Below, piece after piece: positions 1 to 7,646 of a DNA stretch of 26,182 bases (positions within the stretch are counted from its first letter, which is position 1; each line of letters starts with the position of its first letter). A program made the translations under genes and the position numbers. This stretch comes from CAZKEG01 sp964601575. Lineage in GTDB: Bacteria > Desulfobacterota > Thermodesulfobacteria > Thermodesulfobacteriales > Thermodesulfatatoraceae. Location of the stretch: the NCBI GenBank assembly GCA_964601575.1, contig CAZROA010000008.1, positions 1 to 26,182 on the forward strand, given 5' to 3'. Below the pieces are notes generated by a model, which saw only the letters and a program-made list of their open reading frames with translations, ran no database searches and had not been told where the DNA came from.

Positions 1-795
1 ATCACCAAATTTGATCATGGCTCGCCTAAGGTCTCCGTCGGTCACTATTCCCAAGAGCCGAGCCCCGTTATCCATGACCAGGACACACCCCAGGCGTTTG
101 GCGTTCATCTCGAGCAGGGCCTCCTCCATAGAGACCTCTGGCCCCACGATGGGTAAGGCATCGCCGGTGAGCATGATCTGCGAGACTTTTACCTTTAGGC
201 GTTCTCCCAGGCTTCCCCCGGGATGGTTACGCTGAAAATCCTCTGGCCTGAGGTCTCTAATCTTGGCCAGGGCCATGGCTAAGGCATCTCCTACCGCTAG
301 GGCAGCGGTGGTACTGGCTGTAGGGGCCAGACCCAAGGGACAGGCCTCCCGCGGCACACCTACGTCTACTACTATGTCGGCGTGTTTGGCCAAGGTTGAA
401 TCCGGTCTTCCGGTAAAGGCTATGATCTTGACCCCTCTGTTGCGCAGAAAAGGGAGGAGGACGTTTACTTCTTCAGTCTCCCCGGAATTAGAAAGGGCCA
501 GCAAGACATCTTGCCCGGTGACCATCCCCAGGTCTCCGTGTAAGGCCTCGGCTGGATGGAGGAAAAAGGCTGGTGTACCGGTGGAAGAGAGGGTGGCCAC
601 GATCTTTCGACCAATGAGACCGCTTTTGCCCATTCCAGTGACCACCACCCGCCCTTGGGCCTCGAGGATCAACTCTACCGCCGCTACAAAAGACTCTCCC
701 AGTTTATTGGCTACTGTTTCCAGCCCTTCTATCTCAATGGCCAAGACACGATGGGCTGTCTCGAGGATCAGATCTTTTTGATCAAAGGCCGTCAT
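1..795 (-). CDS. kdsD: Arabinose-5-phosphate isomerase (partial, C-terminus beyond window)
   Basis: The frame is open from an ATG at 793-795 to the left edge of the window (265 residues visible), so the C-terminus is missing. The protein would interconvert ribulose 5-phosphate and arabinose 5-phosphate, the first step of Kdo synthesis for LPS, in the cytoplasm. The SIS domain is clear: GMGKSG at residues 54-59, ALHGDLG near 84-90 and SNSGET at 102-107. From about residue 205 a CBS-domain region follows (GIVTDGDLRR near the visible end). Family members are about 320 residues, so roughly 55 are lost. GAGG-type ribosome binding site GAGGT lies 6 bases upstream of the ATG. It fits with waaA (Kdo transferase) elsewhere in the window. 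KpsF-type paralogues share this architecture, so the pathway (LPS versus capsule) is not proven. Confidence 0.93.
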   Translation of the reverse strand, partial: MTAFDQKDLILETAHRVLAIEIEGLETVANKLGESFVAAVELILEAQGRVVVTGMGKSGLIGRKIVATLSSTGTPAFFLHPAEALHGDLGMVTGQDVLLALSNSGETEEVNVLLPFLRNRGVKIIAFTGRPDSTLAKHADIVVDVGVPREACPLGLAPTASTTAALAVGDALAMALAKIRDLRPEDFQRNHPGGSLGERLKVKVSQIMLTGDALPIVGPEVSMEEALLEMNAKRLGCVLVMDNGARLLGIVTDGDLRRAMIKFGD

Positions 796-974
796 ATATT
801 ACCTCGTTAAAGGCTTATTTTGGGACTGAAAATCAAGATCTTTTGGTGTGTTTCAAGATACCACAGGAGAGCAGAGTTAGAAGAGCAGATTTCTTTCCAA
901 CCTTTTAGGAGGCCTATTTCAAAATCTCGACCAAGACCGGATGGTCCAGGTATATAGATTATGCCTTTAGAGGA

Positions 975-2192
975 TCATCTCCGGCGTCTTTCAAGAAATT
1001 TTTTCATGAAATCACGGATGCGGGAGTAGGCCTCTTCAAGGACTTCCTCTGGAGGGAGGAAGACCACTCGGAAATGAGCCGTCCCGGGTCTCTGGCCAAA
1101 ACCACTGCCGTGGACGACCACCACTCCCGTTTCGGCGATCAATTCTTTAACAAATTCTCGGTCAGAGATATCGGGAATCTCGATCCGTGGAAAGGCATAA
1201 AAGGCCCCTTCGGGTTTGACACAAGAGATACCAGGGATATCGTTTAGCATTTCTACGGTGAGATCTCGCCGTCGCTGAAGTTTTTGGATTACCTCTTGCA
1301 AATGGGCCTGATTACCATTCAAGGCCACAGGGATGGCATATTGCTTCGGATGGCTGGTAGAAAGTCTGGCTCGGGCCAATTTGTGAATGGCCTCTACATA
1401 GTCCTTGACCAGGTCCCATGGTCCAGAGACAATGCCCCAACCGATCCGAAAGCCCGGGGCCAGATAGCACTTAGAAAGCCCGTTAAAGGTGACCATGGGG
1501 ATTTCCGGATCCAAAGAGGCGATGGAGATGTGTTTTTTGCCGTCAAAGACCAGTTTGTCGTAGATCTCGTCTGAAAAGATGACCAGATTGTATTCCCGAG
1601 CGATCTCTACGATGCCGCGCAGGGTCTCTTCAGAGAAGACGGCCCCGGTGGGGTTATTGGGATTGATGATCACAATAGCCCGGGTACGCTCATTGAGCTT
1701 GGCCTCAATGTCCGCCAGATCCGGTTGCCAGCCGTTTTCTTCATCCAGATAATAAGGATTGGCCTCGGCCCCAAGTTTGGCCAAGATGGCCGTGTAAAGC
1801 GGATAGCCTGGAAAGGGCACCAATACGTTTTCTCCTTCGTTTACCAAGGCGGTAAGGGCAAAATCTATGGCCTCGCTGGCCCCGGTGGTGATAAAGATGT
1901 CCGTTGGTTCGATACCGTGGTTACGGGCTTCTTGGCGGATGGCCTCGATGGCCTCATCCACCCCTTCTGAGGCCGAATAACCGGTTAGATTCTCGCACAT
2001 GGCCTGATAAGTGGCCTCAACCAGGGGCATAGGCGTCCGAAAATCATACTGAATAGGGTCCCCAATATTTAGAAAGAGGAGTTTTTTCCCCTTTTTTCGG
2101 GCCTCTTGGGCTACTAAGACTATGTCACGGACGGCATACTCAATGTTTTGGGTGCGTAAGGCCGGTTTAATTGGTCTAAATTCTTTCCCCAT
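975..2192 (-). CDS. PLP-dependent aminotransferase, alanine aminotransferase-like (class I/II)
   Basis: A complete 405-residue fold-type I aminotransferase. Visible motifs are NPNNPTG at 177-183, SDEIYDKL around 207-214 (Asp208 for the pyridine nitrogen and Tyr211), the Schiff-base lysine Lys241 in LSKCYLAPGFRIGW, and the substrate-carboxylate arginine in the C-terminal AHFRVVF. The sequence around GFRIGW and the overall length resemble the AlaA/alanine transaminase branch, which makes alanine from pyruvate and glutamate, but aspartate or branched-chain use cannot be excluded. The ATG at 2192 has a GGTGG sequence about 9 bases upstream. It is followed by kdsD on the same strand after a 179-bp gap in which I see no terminator or further gene. 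A promoter candidate lies at 2228-2256. Confidence 0.9.
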   Translation of the reverse strand: MGKEFRPIKPALRTQNIEYAVRDIVLVAQEARKKGKKLLFLNIGDPIQYDFRTPMPLVEATYQAMCENLTGYSASEGVDEAIEAIRQEARNHGIEPTDIFITTGASEAIDFALTALVNEGENVLVPFPGYPLYTAILAKLGAEANPYYLDEENGWQPDLADIEAKLNERTRAIVIINPNNPTGAVFSEETLRGIVEIAREYNLVIFSDEIYDKLVFDGKKHISIASLDPEIPMVTFNGLSKCYLAPGFRIGWGIVSGPWDLVKDYVEAIHKLARARLSTSHPKQYAIPVALNGNQAHLQEVIQKLQRRRDLTVEMLNDIPGISCVKPEGAFYAFPRIEIPDISDREFVKELIAETGVVVVHGSGFGQRPGTAHFRVVFLPPEEVLEEAYSRIRDFMKKFLERRRR

Positions 2193-2227
2193 TTTCCATC
2201 GCCACCAACTAAAAATGTTGAATTATG

Positions 2228-2256
2228 ATATTGCCTCTCAAAGGGGGAGGTGTCAA
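2228..2256 (-). promoter_or_regulatory. Candidate sigma-70-type promoter for the aminotransferase
   Basis: On the minus strand a perfect -35 TTGACA (2256-2251) is followed by 17 bases and a weak -10 CAATAT (2233-2228). The leader to the ATG at 2192 would be about 30 bases. The -35 is strong and the -10 matches only partly, so this is tentative. Confidence 0.4.
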
Positions 2257-2392
2257 TAAGCCCTCCGATAAATAAATTTAGACCCATTGCTCGAGCCTTG
2301 ATCACCGGAGACTACTCCGTAAAGGAGAGAAATTAACACTAGCCCTTTCTTCCTCTCTGTGGTAAAAGCCACTTAAACTCCAACTGGTTACG

Positions 2393-4120
2393 GTGAACGC
2401 GATGATGAGAAAGAACCCCCAAGATAAAGATCGACCTTTAACGCCGTTTTGTTTAGCTAAACTCAGTTTAATGTTTCTTTTTTTCTTCTTTATCTCTGTC
2501 TCGGCCTTTGCTCAAGATTTAACCGGTCTTTTTCGTGACTTTTCTACCCTGGAGGCCATGGTCATCAATGTAGAAGGAAACGAAGTCATTATAGATAAGG
2601 GCCGAGGGCAAGGTGTTCACCTGGGAGATATTTTTACGGTTTACAAGGAAGGGAAAAAGATCATCCATCCTGTGACCAAACAGGTCATCGGTTACCTCAA
2701 GGAACCCGTGGGGCAGATTGAGATCACCAGGGTGGAGGAAAATTTTGCCACGGCGACTATTTTGCGGCAGAAAGGGCCGTTTAAAGTAGGGGCTCCGGCG
2801 GTACGTTATGCCGATCTAAAGGTCCTTTTACTAGGTGATGATCAGACCATGGTTGATAAAGTCCTGGTCCTGGTGCGTGACAAACTGCCTGATTTATCCT
2901 TCCAAAGGGTTAGAGACTTACATTTTGCAGACCTTTCCCCGGATTATTTGGCCCAAAAAGAGATCGATTTGGTCTTCCTGGTCCAAGGGAATCTATTAAA
3001 GGTTTATAATCAGGGCCTTGAGATCCTGAAGATCTATGACCTTTCATCCCTTAGACCAGCCCCTAAGGCCGTGCCTTCGACCAGACCACCTGCTCCTGGA
3101 GGGCCTTATCCGTATACCACTTTGCGTTACCAGCAACCGATGGTCCCTGTCTTCAGGAAGGTCGGGCGTCTCCCGCAGGTGGTCATTGACCTGGAGATGG
3201 CGGATCTAGACGGCGACGGTCAACCAGAGATCGTTTATCTCACCCCAGAGGCCCTTTATGTGACCAAATACAGGGCTTCCGGGGCTTGGCGTTATGACTA
3301 CAAAGGTTTTGGAAAGATCATCAATTTTTCCTTGGGGCCCAGAGGGTGGATAGCCCTTAATATATTTGTAGACAAAGAAGGATTGCGTTCCCGGCTCCTT
3401 CATTTTACCCCCCAAGGGATAGAGACCAGGGTGAAAGACATAAACCTGATTCTTGGTTTCTTTGATATGAATGGAGACGGCCTGAAAGAGACCCTCCTTG
3501 GTCAAAGCTACGATCGGGAGAAGTTTTTCGGCTCTACCGTCTACAAGATCCGTCCTTCTGGAGACAAGATTGCTTATTGCGGAAAGATCAAAGTGCCCAA
3601 TGGTTTTCGGATCTTGGGGGCCACCTTCGCCGATGTGGATGGAGACGGGCAGATGGAGATCCTCTGCCAGGATTTAGGGCACAAGTTAAGGGTCTTTAAG
3701 AATGGCCGAAAACAATGGGTTTCTACCCGTAAGGTAGGTGGTTCGGTATATGTCGTTCAGGCCTCGGTCGGACTTTCCCGTCGGATGTATAAGATGGCCA
3801 TCAGTGCCGAAGTGGATCCTTATCCCATTGACATAAATGGTGATGGGCGCCAAGAAGTATTGATCGTGGCCAACAAGAGCACCCATCATGATTTGATCCC
3901 CGGTGTCCCGGCCTACTCTTCCGGAGAGGTCTTGGTCCTTACTCGTACCTCTATCGGCTATGAACTTCTGCCTTTGACCGGGGCCTTTGAGGGGCCGCTT
4001 CAGGGCCTGAGTGTGGTCCAAAAAGAGATCTTCGTGGCCTTGGTCAAGGGGAATCCATTTACCCAAAGTGGGGAGTCTTTCCTCTTGGCCTTCCCCTTAA
4101 GTATGCCGCGGAGTCGTTAA
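2393..4120 (+). CDS. Exported FG-GAP/VCBS-repeat protein with FlgT-like N-terminal region
   Basis: A 575-residue protein with an N-terminal signal sequence: hydrophobic LMFLFFFFISVSAFAQ ends at about residue 41, so it is likely periplasmic or surface-located. Residues 53-140 form a beta-rich segment (IDKGRGQGVHLGDIFTVY) that resembles the SH3-like C-terminal domain of flagellar protein FlgT; I hold that match loosely. From about 265 onward there are four calcium-loop-like DxDGDG motifs of FG-GAP/VCBS repeats at 271-276, 358-363, 414-419 and 480-485, suggesting a beta-propeller. A Pro-rich linker (222-240) separates the halves. The GTG at 2393 gives the longest frame, but GGTGA at 2392-2396 is better placed for the ATG at 2402 or 2405, which also gives a more usual signal peptide. 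The actual role is unknown. Confidence 0.8.
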   Translation: MNAMMRKNPQDKDRPLTPFCLAKLSLMFLFFFFISVSAFAQDLTGLFRDFSTLEAMVINVEGNEVIIDKGRGQGVHLGDIFTVYKEGKKIIHPVTKQVIGYLKEPVGQIEITRVEENFATATILRQKGPFKVGAPAVRYADLKVLLLGDDQTMVDKVLVLVRDKLPDLSFQRVRDLHFADLSPDYLAQKEIDLVFLVQGNLLKVYNQGLEILKIYDLSSLRPAPKAVPSTRPPAPGGPYPYTTLRYQQPMVPVFRKVGRLPQVVIDLEMADLDGDGQPEIVYLTPEALYVTKYRASGAWRYDYKGFGKIINFSLGPRGWIALNIFVDKEGLRSRLLHFTPQGIETRVKDINLILGFFDMNGDGLKETLLGQSYDREKFFGSTVYKIRPSGDKIAYCGKIKVPNGFRILGATFADVDGDGQMEILCQDLGHKLRVFKNGRKQWVSTRKVGGSVYVVQASVGLSRRMYKMAISAEVDPYPIDINGDGRQEVLIVANKSTHHDLIPGVPAYSSGEVLVLTRTSIGYELLPLTGAFEGPLQGLSVVQKEIFVALVKGNPFTQSGESFLLAFPLSMPRSR

Positions 4121-4122
4121 GC

Positions 4123-4935
4123 TTAAGAAATGATCTGGGCCCCAGGGTGTTCGGCTAACCAACGGTTGAAAAATTCTTGATGGATGGCCTCGATCTTGGC
4201 CTGATAGTCCCTGGTAGAGATCTTGGCCCCTTTTAACCCTCCCCGGAGGTTTATTTCAGAGAGATATACCTTTCCCTCTGGGGTGACCATGAGATCAATG
4301 TGGGCATAGGGGAAACGTCCGCGTTTCATCACCTCTTGGCACAGGGCTAATTCTTCTTGAGAAAGGACATATTCCTTGGCCTCTCCGCCGAAGTAAAGGT
4401 TGTTTCGGAAATTATGGGGGTTTTTCCGACTGTAGGCCTCGATATAGTCACCCAGGATGATTACCCGCACATCGGTGACGTCTTTGATAAAAGGTTGGAC
4501 CACAAAGGGGTAGAAGAGATTGCCCAGGAGAAAGGACTGATTAGTAAGGGTGACAAAGCTATACAAGGCCTCAAAACTTTCCCAAAAATGGATGCCAAGC
4601 CCGCAGTTGAAACGATTCTGTTTGGTGATCACCGCAGAGACACCGTGCTCACCGTAGAGATTCACCGCCCGGATGAGATCATGTCTATCCCGCGCAACGA
4701 AGGTAAGAGGCGGCATATATCTTTCGTAAACTTGGGCTTGGAGGCATTTTGAGCGGGAAAGATACTGGGCCATAAGCGGAGGAAAGGTCTCTATGCCTCG
4801 ATCAAGGAGGTCGGCAAAGATATATTCCTCAGAGGGTTTGATGCTCAACATGCCGAGGAAAAGATCCCCGGCCTGTAATTCATGGTAATGTTTGCGTAAG
4901 GCGCGATTAGAGGTAATGGCCCAAGGAGGTCGCAT
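4123..4935 (-). CDS. RimK-like ATP-grasp ligase
   Basis: A 270-residue ATP-grasp protein. Visible elements are a nucleotide-binding lysine region ITKQNRFNCGLG (103-114), the hinge-like VVQPFI (145-150), DVRVIILGD (155-163), a basic/Asn stretch SRKNPHNFRNN (169-179) as in RimK and LysX, and HIDLM with SEINL (212-230) holding the metal-binding Glu227 and Asn229. The usual RimK ending NxSPGF is replaced by NLRGGLKGA. Such enzymes join a carboxylate to an amino or similar group through an acyl phosphate; the substrate here is not known. The N-terminal pre-ATP-grasp region (1-75) is unlike the RimK one I remember. It starts 1 bp after the stop of the zinc-ribbon gene (4937-5221), so the two are almost certainly co-expressed. 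Its 3' end faces the FG-GAP gene with only 2 bp between stops. Confidence 0.82.
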   Translation of the reverse strand: MRPPWAITSNRALRKHYHELQAGDLFLGMLSIKPSEEYIFADLLDRGIETFPPLMAQYLSRSKCLQAQVYERYMPPLTFVARDRHDLIRAVNLYGEHGVSAVITKQNRFNCGLGIHFWESFEALYSFVTLTNQSFLLGNLFYPFVVQPFIKDVTDVRVIILGDYIEAYSRKNPHNFRNNLYFGGEAKEYVLSQEELALCQEVMKRGRFPYAHIDLMVTPEGKVYLSEINLRGGLKGAKISTRDYQAKIEAIHQEFFNRWLAEHPGAQIIS

Positions 4936-4936
4936 T

Positions 4937-5221
4937 TCAAAAGAGCATCTCTAAGAAACGGCTGTGATATTGGGTCAAGTCCGCATGACATCGACCGCAG
5001 TAGAAATGTACTTCACCCATCAGCTCCGTGTCATCAGCCACCGGGGTAAAACTTCCGTCTTCATTTTGGATGTAGCGGGTGGTGATGGTGACGTTTTCGG
5101 CCACCTCGAGGAAATCCTCGTCATTACCACAATAAGGGCAGATAATCCGATGTTGCCCGGAGAGAATGAGGGGTTTTTTAGTGATGATCTTCCTCTTGGA
5201 GATCTTGACCTTTTCGCTCAT
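4937..5221 (-). CDS. Small zinc-ribbon protein of unknown function
   Basis: A 94-residue basic-then-acidic protein with two knuckles, CPYC at 28-31 and CGRC at 75-78, plus His79 and His86. This is the spacing of a rubredoxin-like or zinc-ribbon fold holding one zinc. Between the knuckles lies a beta-rich, Asp/Glu-containing insert (VTITTRYIQNEDGSFTPV). No catalytic motif is visible and I do not recognise a named family. The gene sits 8 bp after the YbhB-like gene and 1 bp before the RimK-like ATP-grasp gene. A partner or substrate role for that enzyme is an inference from this spacing only. A GGGAGGAAG-type ribosome binding site precedes the ATG at 5221. Confidence 0.75.
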   Translation of the reverse strand: MSEKVKISKRKIITKKPLILSGQHRIICPYCGNDEDFLEVAENVTITTRYIQNEDGSFTPVADDTELMGEVHFYCGRCHADLTQYHSRFLEMLF

Positions 5222-5229
5222 CTTCCTCC

Positions 5230-5778
5230 CTAACGACTGAAATAACCGGTAAGAGAGGCCTTAGCTAATATATGACCGGCCATGGCCTTTTCCAAGGCCC
5301 CTAAACTAGTAGCCTCGGGTAAATCAAGGTGATCTATATCAAGGGCATAGATAGTAAAAACATAAGGATGCTCACCGGTGCCGGGAGGAGGCTGCGGGCC
5401 ACCATAACCCACAAAACCAAAGGAATTTTGGAGTTCTTTACTGCCTGGGGGCATGTTCCTTCTGGAGGCCCCCTCAGGGAGATGATCCACCTCAGCCGGG
5501 ATGTTAATGACCATCCAGTGGACCCAGTTTCTGGCTATAGGGTGCGGATCTACACAGAGGAGGACGAAGGATTTGGTCCCCTTAGGTGCCCCTTGCCAAG
5601 AAAGCGGAGGAGAGACGTTTTCCCCACCGGCCCCGGGCATTACGTATTTGATCGGGATGCGATCACCATCTTTAAAGGCAGAGGAGGTAAGCTTCATACG
5701 CCCTCCTTTGGCGGCAATGACCATGGCCCCGAAGAGGATCAAGGTAATAGGGATAAGGAAGAACCGGACCCATTTCAT
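5230..5778 (-). CDS. YbhB/YbcL family protein (PEBP, Raf kinase inhibitor-like), exported
   Basis: I start this at the ATG at 5778 (182 residues), because that places a classical signal peptide (KWVRFFLIPITLILFGAMVIAA) at the N-terminus. The longer frame to 5817 adds 13 charged residues and has no ribosome binding site. The mature part is a phosphatidylethanolamine-binding-protein fold of the bacterial YbhB type: LTSSAFKDGDRIPIKY, ENVSPPLSW, the ligand-pocket VDPH and NWVHWMVINIP, and a GYGGPQPPPGTGEHPYVF stretch. The family binds anionic ligands; no enzymatic role is established. It is the first gene of a minus-strand run with the zinc-ribbon and ATP-grasp genes, though the functional link is unclear. 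Confidence 0.9.
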   Translation of the reverse strand: MKWVRFFLIPITLILFGAMVIAAKGGRMKLTSSAFKDGDRIPIKYVMPGAGGENVSPPLSWQGAPKGTKSFVLLCVDPHPIARNWVHWMVINIPAEVDHLPEGASRRNMPPGSKELQNSFGFVGYGGPQPPPGTGEHPYVFTIYALDIDHLDLPEATSLGALEKAMAGHILAKASLTGYFSR

Positions 5779-5901
5779 ACCCCAAATATACGCTTTTCCT
5801 CGTCTCTCATCAATCAAAAAATTATTTACCCAAAGGGCTTTTATGGCCGTTTTTTCAAAGAAGGGGCTTAATCAAAAAGGCATTAACTCAAAGAAAAGTT
5901 T

Positions 5902-5930
5902 TTGCAAAGCCCGGAAAATTTGGCTTTAAT
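5902..5930 (+). promoter_or_regulatory. Candidate promoter for pgi
   Basis: TTGCAA (5902-5907), a 17-base spacer and TTTAAT (5925-5930) give four of six and five of six matches to the sigma-70 consensus. The start site would fall near 5937, leaving a leader of about 24 bases that holds the strong ribosome binding site AAGGAGG (about 5948-5954). Confidence 0.5.
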
Positions 5931-5960
5931 AGCGAGACAAATTCAAGAAGGAGGTCTTTC

Positions 5961-7646
5961 ATGGAGCTGCGCCGGCCCACGCGTCTTTCGGAGGAGGAGA
6001 AGCAGGAGATTTTGAAAAAGATTCTGGCCAAGGATCCCTCGGCTTTTACCGACGATCCGGAAAAACAGGCCTTGATCAAGGATCGCCTAGGCTGGGTTGA
6101 GACCCCAAGGCTTATGGAACAAGAGGTAGAAGGCCTAAAGGCCTTTGCCGAAGAGGTCAAAGAAAATTTCGATACCGTGGTCCATTGCGGGATGGGGGGA
6201 TCAAGTCTCTTTCCCTTGGCCCTGTCGAAGATTTTTAGCCCAGAGCCCGGGTTTCCCACCCTCCATGTCCTGGATTCCACCGATCCAGAAGAGATCGCCA
6301 AGGTGGAGACCGAGTTTGATCTTACCCGTACCCTTTTCATCATCGCCAGTAAGTCTGGGACCACCATCGAGACCAAGGCCCATTTTGAATATTTTTGGGA
6401 AAAGGTCTCGGCCAAGGTCTCCGATCCTGGGGCCCATTTCGTGGCCATCACCGACGAAGGCACTCCTTTGCACAAACTCGGGGAAGAAAAGGGCTTTCGT
6501 CGGGTCTTTTTGAACCCAGCCGATGTTGGGGGCCGGTACGCAGCCTTGACCTTTGTGGGCCTTTTGCCTGCAGCCCTTATGGGGCTTGAGATTGAACGTT
6601 TCCTTCGTTCCGCCAAGGAAATGCTTGAGACCTGTTCTCCGAACATTCCTTGGGAATATAATCCGGCGGCTTGGCTTTCGGAGTATATGGCTGAACGCTT
6701 CTTTAACGGCCAGGACAAATTGACCATCATCGCTGATCCTATCCTTCGTCCCTTTTCCCTCTGGATCGAACAATTGGTGGCCGAAAGCCTGGGCAAGGAA
6801 TACACCGGTATCATACCCATCGTCGGTGAGACCCCGGGCTCTCCCACGGTATATGGTCCTGACCGGATCTTTGTCTATCTGGGCCTTCGCGGGCGGCAAG
6901 ATCTTTATCGAAGACTTTTTTCCGATTTAAAAGAGGCTGGTTTTGCCCTTCGTCCCTATTGGTTGGAAGACCGCTATGAATTAGGGGCTGAATGTATCCG
7001 TTGGGAATTGGCCGTGGCCCTCACCGGGGTTTGGCTAAACCTAAACCCCTTTGATGAACCAGACGTGATTCGGGCTAAGAAGAAGACCAAAGAAGTCTTA
7101 GAGGCCTATCGACAGACCGGTGAATTCCCCACGGAATTCTTCTTGGACGATGACCTCTCCCTCGGTTTTCTCTATTCTTCTCTATTGAAAGTTCAATACC
7201 CCCGACTTCGGGCGGTGGTCAAAAAGTTTTTCTTCGATCTTCCTCCTTGGGGTTATGTGGCCTTTTTGCCCTATCTTCCCTATGATCCAGAGATTGAAGA
7301 GATCTTTACCGATCTTCGCACCTTGATCCGCGGCAGACGTCAGTGTTCAACTATCCTAGGCTTTGGGCCTCGTTATCTCCATTCCATCGGCCAACTTTTT
7401 AAGGGTGGTCCGCGTTCTGGACGCTTCTTCATCTTTACCCGTAAAGGCCGACGGGAGGATCAAGTTATCCCCGGGTTCGGATATACTTTTTGGGACTTAC
7501 AGTTTGCTCAGGCCTATGGAGATTTCCAGGCCTTAGAGGAGAGCGAACGGGCGGTGGTTCACATCCATCTTTCTGAAAATTATAAAGAAGACCTGAAGAA
7601 GTTTTATCAATTCATGGAAGAAGTGACCAGGCTCTCTGAATTTTAG
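5961..7646 (+). CDS. pgi: Glucose-6-phosphate isomerase
   Basis: A 561-residue phosphoglucose isomerase interconverting glucose 6-phosphate and fructose 6-phosphate in the cytoplasm. Motifs visible are GMGGSS (77-82), the phosphate-binding SKSGTT (130-135), VGGRYAALTFVG (189-200, a variant of PROSITE signature 1) and QLVAESLGKE (271-280) with the catalytic Glu275. The layout resembles the isomerase half of bifunctional transaldolase/PGI proteins rather than E. coli Pgi; no transaldolase domain is attached. The ATG at 5961 has a consensus ribosome binding site. The stop codon abuts the ATG of the K+ channel gene, so the two are translated from one message. With glucokinase at 16480 it supplies the entry into glycolysis or the exit of gluconeogenesis. 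Confidence 0.95.
   Translation: MELRRPTRLSEEEKQEILKKILAKDPSAFTDDPEKQALIKDRLGWVETPRLMEQEVEGLKAFAEEVKENFDTVVHCGMGGSSLFPLALSKIFSPEPGFPTLHVLDSTDPEEIAKVETEFDLTRTLFIIASKSGTTIETKAHFEYFWEKVSAKVSDPGAHFVAITDEGTPLHKLGEEKGFRRVFLNPADVGGRYAALTFVGLLPAALMGLEIERFLRSAKEMLETCSPNIPWEYNPAAWLSEYMAERFFNGQDKLTIIADPILRPFSLWIEQLVAESLGKEYTGIIPIVGETPGSPTVYGPDRIFVYLGLRGRQDLYRRLFSDLKEAGFALRPYWLEDRYELGAECIRWELAVALTGVWLNLNPFDEPDVIRAKKKTKEVLEAYRQTGEFPTEFFLDDDLSLGFLYSSLLKVQYPRLRAVVKKFFFDLPPWGYVAFLPYLPYDPEIEEIFTDLRTLIRGRRQCSTILGFGPRYLHSIGQLFKGGPRSGRFFIFTRKGRREDQVIPGFGYTFWDLQFAQAYGDFQALEESERAVVHIHLSENYKEDLKKFYQFMEEVTRLSEF

Noticed and set aside
263..781. A 172-codon plus-strand frame opposite kdsD
   Set aside because: Ser/Ala/Thr-rich shadow; the minus strand encodes SIS and CBS motifs.
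796..974. A possible small gene between the aminotransferase and kdsD
   Set aside because: No frame with a ribosome binding site and plausible protein; I see nothing else certain in the 179 bp.
2306..2319. Hairpin CGGAG-ACTA-CTCCG upstream of the FG-GAP gene as a terminator
   Set aside because: Stem of only five pairs and no T run on either strand.
4117..4126. 10-bp palindrome TTAAGCTTAA holding both convergent stop codons
   Set aside because: Symmetry arises from two facing TAA stops around a GC pair; too short to call a site.
4937..5221. Calling the small zinc protein LysW
   Set aside because: It lacks the EDWGE C-terminus and has its knuckles far apart; only the neighbour's ATP-grasp class is shared.
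5888..6847. A 319-codon open frame on the minus strand opposite pgi
   Set aside because: It has low-complexity Ser/Lys/Arg-rich content typical of antisense reading of a codon-biased gene; pgi on the plus strand has full family motifs and a strong ribosome binding site.
6201..6899. A 232-codon minus-strand frame also opposite pgi
   Set aside because: Antisense shadow of the same gene, no family motif.
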